Source: JBOFBH01 sp051657715 (GTDB lineage: Bacteria > Actinomycetota > Actinomycetes > Actinomycetales > Angustibacteraceae). Taken from it: 64,000 bases of DNA. Under the pieces are notes generated by a model that saw only the letters and a program-made list of their open reading frames with translations, did no database searches and had not been told where the DNA came from. Of this stretch, positions 58,471-64,000 are shown piece by piece; positions within the stretch are counted from its first letter, which is position 1, and each line of letters opens with the position of its first letter. The stretch is taken from the NCBI GenBank assembly GCA_051657715.1, contig JBOFLF010000047.1, positions 1-64,000 on the forward strand. The letters are read 5' to 3'. The position numbers were made by a program, and so were the translations under genes.

Positions 58471-60234
58471 GTGACAACCAATCAAAGTGACGGCACGCTG
58501 GTCGGGCTCTTCGCGCGGTCCAAGCAACGGTACGGGCAGCGACCGGCCGTCGGGGACGGCACGGCCACGCTCTCGTACGACGAACTGGACCACCGTTCCG
58601 ATGCCGTGGCCGCCCTGTTGCGCAGCCACGGTGTCAACGCCGAGGACCGGGTGGGGGTGTGCCTTCCCCGCTCGGTCGACTTCGCCGTCGCGGTGCTGGG
58701 TATCCTCAAGGCCGGCGCGGCGTACGTGGCGGTGGATCCGCGCTATCCGGACGCCCGCCGGGACCAGATGCTCGCCGGCAGCAGAGCCAGGGTCGTGCTG
58801 GGCGAGCCGTCCGAGTCCGCCGTCGCGGCGACGTTCGTGGCGATCGCCGACTGGACCCGGTTCGCCGGCCAGGGCGCCGACCGGTCGCCGCTGCCGGAGA
58901 ACGCGGCCAGCGTGCTGTTCACCTCCGGTTCCTCCGGCGAGCCCAAGGCGATCGTCCTGGAGCACCGCAACCTGGTGTCTTTCGCGACCAATCCGAGCCT
59001 GCCGGGGCTGACGCCGGAGGACCGGACCGGGCAGATCTCCAACGTCTCTTTCGACGCCTTCCACTTCGAGATGTGGAACACCCTCGCGGCTGGCGCCCAG
59101 ATGGTGATCCTGCCGGCGGTTCCGGACCTGCTCGCCGCGGACTTCCAGCGGCAGATGAAGCGGTACGGCATCACGGCGATGCTGGTACCCACCATGGTCG
59201 TCAACCACGTGGTGCGCGAGGACCGCAACGCGTTCGCCTCGCTGCGGGTCCTGAGCGTGGGCGGAGACGTGCTCCAGCCGGCCGCCTGCCGGGCGCTGCT
59301 GCAGAGCCGCTTCCAGGGCGACCTCTACAACCTGTACGGGCCGGCCGAGATCACCACGGCCTGCACCGCGCATCTGGTGACCGCGGACGACGCCGACACC
59401 GACGTCGTACCGATCGGCTCCCCGCTCGCCGGGGTGACCGTACGGTTGCTCGGTCCCGGCCTCGAAGAGGTCCCGGCAGGCGAACGCGGCGAGATCGTGA
59501 TCGGCGGGCCGGGCCTGGCCCGGGGTTACCTCGGTCGCGAGGACTTGACCGCGGAGCGCTTCGTGGCGATCGACGTCGACGGTGTGCCGATGCGGATGTA
59601 CCGCTCCGGTGACCTAGCGCAGCGGCGTGCGGACGGGACGCTGCTGTTCATCGGGCGGGCCGACGACCAGGTGAAGATCCGCGGCTACCGGGTCGAGCCC
59701 GGCGAGGTCGAGCAGTCCCTGCGGCGGTACCCCGAGGTGCAGGAGGCCGTGGTGCTCGCCGACGGCGAGGGCAACGACCGCCGGCTCGCCGCCTTCGTGG
59801 TGCTCGCCGACGCCCTGACCGTCAAAGAACTGCGGGCGCGCGCCGAACGCGACCTGCCGGATTACATGGCGCCGAGCCGGATCGTGGTGCTCGACGAGAT
59901 CCCGTTCACCCAGCACGGCAAGCGGGACGGCGACGCGCTGCGCGCCGAGCTGGTGCGCCACAGCGCCCGGGCCGAGGGCGTCGTGGCGCCGGGCACCGAG
60001 AGCGAGCGTTACCTGGCGGGGCTCTGGGAGAACCTGCTCAACATCGAGCAGGTCGGCCGGGACGACGACTTCTTCGCCCTCGGCGGCCACTCCCTGCTGG
60101 CCTTCCGGATGAGCCGGCGGATCGGCCGTGAGCTGGACATCCGTGTTCCCTTCGAGGTCATCCTGGGCAACACCGTCCTGAAGGACCTGGCCGAGGCGCT
60201 GGACCTGGCGCGGACCGCGGAAGCCGTCCGATGA
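58471..60234 (+). CDS. free-standing NRPS adenylation-PCP didomain
   Basis: A 587-residue A-PCP protein that activates and loads one amino acid. A3 is VLFTSGSSGEPKAIVLEHRN, A4 FDAFHFEMWNTLAAGA, A5 NLYGPAEITT, A7 YRSGDLAQRRADG, A8 GRADDQVKIRGYRVEPGEVE, and A10 has the Lys in QHGKRDGDAL. The PCP has DDDFFALGGHSLLAFRM with the Ser for phosphopantetheine. Hand alignment to GrsA gives the pocket code D-A-F-M-S-G-L-T-A-K, which I cannot assign. GTG 58471 follows AGGGAGA. No condensation domain is present; such didomains often present an amino acid to a P450 for beta-hydroxylation, and a P450 gene follows with ATGA overlap. Confidence 0.95.
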   Translation: MTTNQSDGTLVGLFARSKQRYGQRPAVGDGTATLSYDELDHRSDAVAALLRSHGVNAEDRVGVCLPRSVDFAVAVLGILKAGAAYVAVDPRYPDARRDQMLAGSRARVVLGEPSESAVAATFVAIADWTRFAGQGADRSPLPENAASVLFTSGSSGEPKAIVLEHRNLVSFATNPSLPGLTPEDRTGQISNVSFDAFHFEMWNTLAAGAQMVILPAVPDLLAADFQRQMKRYGITAMLVPTMVVNHVVREDRNAFASLRVLSVGGDVLQPAACRALLQSRFQGDLYNLYGPAEITTACTAHLVTADDADTDVVPIGSPLAGVTVRLLGPGLEEVPAGERGEIVIGGPGLARGYLGREDLTAERFVAIDVDGVPMRMYRSGDLAQRRADGTLLFIGRADDQVKIRGYRVEPGEVEQSLRRYPEVQEAVVLADGEGNDRRLAAFVVLADALTVKELRARAERDLPDYMAPSRIVVLDEIPFTQHGKRDGDALRAELVRHSARAEGVVAPGTESERYLAGLWENLLNIEQVGRDDDFFALGGHSLLAFRMSRRIGRELDIRVPFEVILGNTVLKDLAEALDLARTAEAVR

Positions 60235-61436
60235 CCGCCGGGCCGGGACCATCGACCTCACCGACGTCGACCTATTCGTCGGCGGCGGCCACACGGCCGC
60301 CTTCGAGCGGTTGCGCGCGGAGAACCCGATCCACCTGAACCGGGGTGCCGACGGCAGCCGGTACTGGGCGCTCACCCGGTACAAGGACGTGCTCTGGGCG
60401 TACAGCAACCATGAGTTGTTCGGCTCGTCGCGCGGGGCCGTCGTGGGCGGCTCGTTCCGCCGCGACGGGGACACGTCGGCAGGGAAGATGCTGGTCGCCA
60501 CGGACCTCCCCCGTCACCGGATGCTCAAGCAAATCATCCATCCCGCCATGTCGGCGAGCTTCGCCAAGCGGGTCGCCGGCCGAGTCTCCAAGCTGCTCGA
60601 CGACGCGCTCGCGACACTGCGCCGCAACGGGGGCAGTGACTTCGCCACCGAGCTGCCGGCCGGCGCACTCATGGAGATCATGGGGTTGTCGCACGCGGAG
60701 GCGCATCATCTGATCGGCCTCACGCGGCGAATGGTGGGCTACCGGGACGAGGTGTTCGTCGACACCGGCGGAGACGAGCGGCTGCGGCTGGCCTGGCTGC
60801 AGGCCGAGGTCTTCGAGTTCTTCGCCGACCTCCTGGCCGACCGTAGGCGTGACCCGGGCGACGACCTGATCACCATGCTGCTGCGCGGCACGGTGAACGG
60901 ACGGAAGCTGACCGAGGAAGAGATCTTCTACAACTGCATGAACGTCGCTGTGGGTGGCAACGAGACGTCGTCGTACACCGCGTGCACCGGGTTGCTGGCC
61001 TTGATGGACCATCCCGATCAGTACGAACTACTGCTCAGCCAGCCGGCGATTGGCAACACGACCGTGGACGAGATGCTGCGCTGGAGTTCAACCAACGCGT
61101 ACGTCCAGCGGGCCGTGCTCCGCGACGTCGAGCGTGGCGGTGTCACGCTCCGTGCAGGCGATTCGGTGACGCTCTGGAACTACTCGGCGAACCGGGACGA
61201 ACCAGTGCTCCCGGACGGGCATCGTTTCGACGCTACCCGGTCCCCGAACCGGCACCTCTCCTACAGTGCCGGCCTGCACCGGTGTATCGGCGCCCCGGTT
61301 GCCCCAGGCCGAGCTGTTGCTGCTCGTCGACAAGCTGGCTGCCGCGGGCCTGCGCCTCGAACCGGCCGAGGACGCCCGCCGCCTGCGGTCCAACTTCATC
61401 CTCGGCATCACCGACCTCCCCGTCGCACTGGTCTGA
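60231..61436 (+). pseudogene. cytochrome P450 gene with two frameshifts
   Basis: The coding content is that of a full bacterial P450 of about 400 residues: TIDLTDVDLFVGGGHTAAFERLRAENPIH, ATDLPRHRMLKQIIHPAM, the I-helix VAVGGNETSSYTA, the ExxR helix VDEMLRW, and the heme loop YSAGLHRCIGAP. ATG 60231 overlaps the A-PCP stop, but its frame is lost within about ten codons, and a second shift lies near 61297 just after the heme Cys. Reading across the shifts gives a normal end (LPQAELLLLVDKLAA and NFILGITDLPVALV) at TGA 61434-61436. A beta-hydroxylase acting on the PCP-bound amino acid is plausible from position. Either a decayed gene or sequencing error. Confidence 0.85.
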
Positions 61437-61447
61437 GAGGACGCCCG

Positions 61448-61531
61448 ATGACCCATCTCTTCTCACCGAACGTCCGTGCCGGGTACCGCGCCGACGACCG
61501 TCTCGCCGGCGCCCGGGTGGCACGGCGATGA
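61448..61531 (+). CDS. 27-residue small ORF between P450 and ATP-grasp genes
   Basis: ATG 61448 is preceded by GAGAGGA at 6 nt, a good ribosome site. The frame codes 27 residues beginning MTHLFSPNVRAGY, basic and Arg-rich at the end. Its TGA overlaps the ATP-grasp ATG by 4 bases, so it would couple translation of that gene. It could be the start of a lost larger gene, a leader for coupling, or a real small peptide. I do not recognise it. Confidence 0.4.
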   Translation: MTHLFSPNVRAGYRADDRLAGARVARR

Positions 61532-62805
61532 CGGCCCGTCGCCCGGTTCTGCTGGTTCCCTTCGACCGCGGGTCCGCGGCCCCGTGGGAGGTTATGGAGG
61601 CGGCCGATGAGTACGCCGACGTCGTGTTCGTGTACCCAGAGGACTCCCCGTACCGTGCTAGCACCCTGCCCCTCGTCCAAGAATGCGCGCCCACGCTCGT
61701 GGTGAGCGGCCCGCAGCAGGTCGTGGCCGCGCTCGCGGATCGCGAGGTCCGCGGTGTCGCCACCTTCTCCGACCGTACGCTGCGTCTGGCCGCGACCCTG
61801 GGCGAGGCCTTCGGGTGCGACTTCCACACCCCTGAGGTGGCTGCCGGGCTGACCGACAAGCTGCTCCAGCGGCGCCTGCTGTCCGTCGGCAGTGTCCCGA
61901 CCCCGGCGGTCGTCGCTCCGAAGAGCCCGGCGGGGATTCTCGACACGACGCGAGCCGTAGGGTTTCCCTGCGTAGTCAAGCCGCGGCAGTCATGCGAGAG
62001 CCAGCACACCTACCGCGTGACGGATCCGGCGACGGCGCGTGATGTCGTGGACGAGGCCGCCGGGGTGTGGGACGCCGTGGGTGGCTTCGTCGTCGAGGAG
62101 ATGCTGCGAGGTGATCAGCGGGTCGCGGGCCCCGGCTGGGGCTGGTACGTCTCCGTCGAAACCATGGTCGTACACGGGCGGCAGCATCACCTCGCTATGG
62201 TCGGCAAGCTGCCGCTGACCCATCCGTTCCGGGAGTCGGGCGATTTCTTCCCGGCCACAGTGCCGCCGACGGACGTGCCGGTGATCCTGGCCGGCGTGAC
62301 CGAGGCGATCACAGCGCTGGGCATCCGGCACGGTTGCTGTCACACCGAGGTGATGCTGACTGCGGACGGGCCCCGGATCATCGAGGTGAACGGCCGTCTC
62401 GGCGGCCTGATCGGTGATGTCATCGAGCGGGCGACCGGCGTGTCACTGCTGGAGCTGACGATCGCCTCGGCGATGAACGACCACTCCGGGATCGCCAAGG
62501 CGGAGTCGAAGCTGGCCGCCGATCCGTACGGGGTGAGCTTCGTGTTGTTCACCTACGCCGCACCGGACGCACCTACCGCAGGCGCGGTCCACGAGGTGCG
62601 CGGCGTGCCGAAGGTGCGCGACTTGCCTGGTGTCACCAATGTGGTGCTCACCGCGAGGCCGGGTGATCGGGTCGACGTCGCGATGGGCACCGGCAGCATG
62701 GTGGCGCAGGTGCGCGGCCTGGTTCCCGACCACGACAGCCTGTGCCGGCTGGCGCCGCGGGTCACCGAGCTCCTGCAGGCCGATCTCAAGCCGATCGTGG
62801 GCTGA
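61528..62805 (+). CDS. ATP-grasp ligase (L-amino acid ligase-like)
   Basis: A 425-residue ATP-grasp enzyme that would form an amide or ester through an acyl-phosphate. ATFSDRTLRLAATLGEAFG is the N-terminal part, LTDKLLQRRLLSVGSVPTPAVV leads into the ATP-grasp domain, FPCVVKPRQSCESQHTYRV holds the ATP-binding Lys, FVVEEMLRGDQRV the hinge Glu, and HTEVMLTADGPRIIEVNGRLGGLIGD the Mg-binding Glu/Asn. These features match BacD-like or carnosine-synthase-like amino acid ligases. ATG 61528 overlaps the preceding small ORF. It probably joins an amino acid to the intermediate carried by the A-PCP protein or to the final product. Confidence 0.9.
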   Translation: MTARRPVLLVPFDRGSAAPWEVMEAADEYADVVFVYPEDSPYRASTLPLVQECAPTLVVSGPQQVVAALADREVRGVATFSDRTLRLAATLGEAFGCDFHTPEVAAGLTDKLLQRRLLSVGSVPTPAVVAPKSPAGILDTTRAVGFPCVVKPRQSCESQHTYRVTDPATARDVVDEAAGVWDAVGGFVVEEMLRGDQRVAGPGWGWYVSVETMVVHGRQHHLAMVGKLPLTHPFRESGDFFPATVPPTDVPVILAGVTEAITALGIRHGCCHTEVMLTADGPRIIEVNGRLGGLIGDVIERATGVSLLELTIASAMNDHSGIAKAESKLAADPYGVSFVLFTYAAPDAPTAGAVHEVRGVPKVRDLPGVTNVVLTARPGDRVDVAMGTGSMVAQVRGLVPDHDSLCRLAPRVTELLQADLKPIVG

Positions 62806-62877
62806 CCGCCTGGTGATCATGCCGCCGCGGTGCGCTCGGGCGCTCACCGCACGAACAACATTTCTGAGGAGGATGCT

Positions 62878-63442
62878 GTGAGCGCTCACTGCCCGAGATG
62901 ATCGACGCCGGTTACGCGACGCCGGAGGACTTCGCGGCCGTTCCGGTGCCGGAGGCGTACCGCGCGGTCATGCTGCTGCAGGACAAGCAAGATATTTTCG
63001 ACGACCTCCCGATAGAGGCACGCATGCCGTCGCGTGCCCTGCACGTCCGGGAAGTGCCAACCCCGATGCCTGGCCCCGGCGAGGCGCTGATCGCCGTGAT
63101 GGCCAGCGCGGTCAACTACAACACGGTGTGGAGCGCGATCTTCGCCCCCATCCCGACGTTCGTTTTCCTCGACCGGCTGGCTCGCACCGGTGGCCTGGCG
63201 CAACGTCACGGCCAGCTCTACCACGTCATCAGCTCGGACCTGGCCGGCGTGGTCTGCGCACTGGTCCGGGGGTGCGGCGGTGGAAACCGGGCGACTGGGT
63301 GGTGGCGCACTGCCTGTCGGTCGACTTGGAGCATCCGGATGGGCACGACGACAGTCTGCTCGACCCGGAGCAGCGAATCTGGGGATTCGAGACGAACTTC
63401 GGTGGGCTCGCCGACCTGGCTTTGGTGAAGGCCAACCAGTTG
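62878..63442 (+). pseudogene. ccr: crotonyl-CoA carboxylase/reductase (Ccr), frameshifted and truncated by an IS
   Basis: Ccr makes alkylmalonyl-CoA extender units for polyketides. The recognisable part (about 185 of about 450 residues) includes PVPEAYRAVMLLQDKQDIF, PGPGEALIAVMASAVNYNTVWSAIF, YHVISSDLAGVV, and after a frame change WVVAHCLSVDLEHPDGHDD and PEQRIWGFETNFGGLADLALV. GTG 62878 has a strong GAGGAGG site, but a shift within five codons removes it from frame, and a second 1-nt deletion lies near 63265. After ANQL (about 63442) the sequence changes to IS DNA, so the catalytic C-terminal part is lost here. Confidence 0.88.
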
Positions 63443-64000
63443 CCCCGACTTGGCTCAGATTAGTGTCCACCGCCGTGGTTGCTGGCTCAGCAGATGAGGG
63501 CGAGTGCGTCGCGTCGATCGGGTGGCAGTGGGTCTCGCGCGGTGATGACCTGCTTGCCGGCCTGTATCTGGACGGTGTGGTAGCGGCGGGCGGTGCGGAC
63601 GAACTTCTTGATCGACCAGCCGGTGCGTTCCTCGATGAGGTGGGTGACCGCAAGCGCGACGAACACAATGTTCATGTGGGCTTCGATGGACTCGCGCTTG
63701 TGGTGGTAGATCGGGCGGGACTTCAGGTCGTGCTTGGACATCCGGAACGGCTCCTCGATGCGCCAGAGCCGGTGGTAGGCACCGATCACGAACTCCGGGT
63801 TCGGATTCGCGATGTTCGTGACGTAGCCCTTGAACCCGGCTAGCCCACGGACCTTGGCCTCGAGTTCGCGGTTCACGCTCTTCTTCGCATCGACCAGCTT
63901 GATGAACTGGTTGCGTTTCACTGGTGCTTTCCCCGCGGCGGCCTTCTCGGCCTTGGCGACCTGCTGGTCGATCCCGCACAGGGTGCGGCGGGCACGGTCG
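63443..64000 (-). mobile_element. right part of an IS1634-like insertion sequence (incomplete at window edge)
   Basis: The element begins where Ccr homology stops and continues past the window end. It contains a minus-strand transposase reading frame that ends 44 bp inside the element. The outer end starts about CCCCGACTTGGCTCAG; the other terminal repeat and any target duplication lie outside the window. Confidence 0.8.
63487..64000 (-). CDS. IS1634/IS4-superfamily transposase, C-terminal part
   Basis: The frame is open from the window edge to the stop at 63487 and codes about 170 residues: VKRNQFIKLVDAKKSVNREL, GFKGYVTNI, and YHRLWRIEEPFRMSKHDLKSRPIYHH, which carries the catalytic Glu region (YxxRWxIE-type) of the DDE transposases. 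HIEERTGWSIKKFVR-like sequence follows and is usual near the C-terminus of IS1634-type enzymes. The N-terminal part with the first two Asp residues is outside the window. The C-terminus looks complete, so the copy may be functional. Confidence 0.88.
   Translation of the reverse strand, partial: DRARRTLCGIDQQVAKAEKAAAGKAPVKRNQFIKLVDAKKSVNRELEAKVRGLAGFKGYVTNIANPNPEFVIGAYHRLWRIEEPFRMSKHDLKSRPIYHHKRESIEAHMNIVFVALAVTHLIEERTGWSIKKFVRTARRYHTVQIQAGKQVITARDPLPPDRRDALALIC

Noticed and set aside
61298..61531. Arg/Pro-rich C-terminus of the P450 frame
   Set aside because: The normal P450 C-terminus is found in another frame of the same DNA, so this reading follows a frameshift.

Overview
The window is high-GC DNA (roughly 70 percent or more by eye) with many GTG starts, GTGA/ATGA stop-start overlaps and several apparently leaderless promoters, all typical of Actinomycetota. 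Genes for a resuscitation-promoting factor, protein O-mannosyltransferase, VapBC modules, an ESX-like secreted pair and a mycobacterial-type LexA box point the same way. From memory, the core genes glmU-prs-rplY-pth, ispE, rsmA, rpfB, tatD, metG, rsmI and pmt follow the Mycobacterium tuberculosis Rv1002c-Rv1019 neighbourhood. I cannot name the genus.

Region 1 (1-18967) is a cell-surface polysaccharide locus that looks built for a sulfated polymer. On the minus strand a GT2 membrane glycosyltransferase, an initiating polyprenyl-phosphate sugar transferase, cysQ, cysD, cysN, an unusual Wzy-Wzz fusion, a second Wzz/BY-kinase-like protein, an APH-fold kinase-like protein and a flippase are packed head to tail. 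The plus-strand arm carries three sulfotransferases and a GT2 glycosyltransferase, and a WecG/TagA-type transferase lies at the left edge. CysDN would make APS, the sulfotransferases would use PAPS, and CysQ would remove PAP. The APS kinase (CysC) is not in the window.

Region 2 (19183-43747) is conserved housekeeping: peptidyl-tRNA hydrolase, L25, PRPP synthase, GlmU, tRNA-Gln(TTG), TetR, a glyoxalase-like protein, a trans-aconitate-type methyltransferase, MarR, VapBC, a ComB-like phosphatase, an ABC-F ATPase, IspE, an alpha/beta hydrolase, RsmA, RpfB, two membrane glycosyltransferases, TatD, MetG, a double VOC protein, a RidA-SnoaL fusion and RsmI. Many of these genes carry short tandem repeats of 12-21 bp, usually in frame.

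Region 3 (43748-48977) is accessory: a 630-residue ESX/LXG-like candidate secreted protein with a small YxxxD partner, an AlkB-type dioxygenase behind a perfect LexA/SOS box, a second VapBC and a quinone oxidoreductase-like gene with a perfect 16-bp palindrome upstream.

Region 4 (48994-64000) is a broken, mosaic PKS/NRPS cluster: PPTase, degenerate KAS III-like protein, a P450 tail, KAS II, a branched-chain aminotransferase, a PKS ketosynthase cut just after its active site, an inverted adenylation-domain fragment, thioesterase, MFS exporter, a cut aminotransferase, a carrier-domain tail, GNAT, a free-standing A-PCP protein, a frameshifted P450, an ATP-grasp ligase and a frameshifted crotonyl-CoA carboxylase/reductase cut by an IS1634-like element at the right edge. 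Three internal junctions join truncated genes. The simplest reading is that a foreign 3.5-kb piece was inserted into a PKS gene, followed by decay. Assembly chimerism must be excluded.
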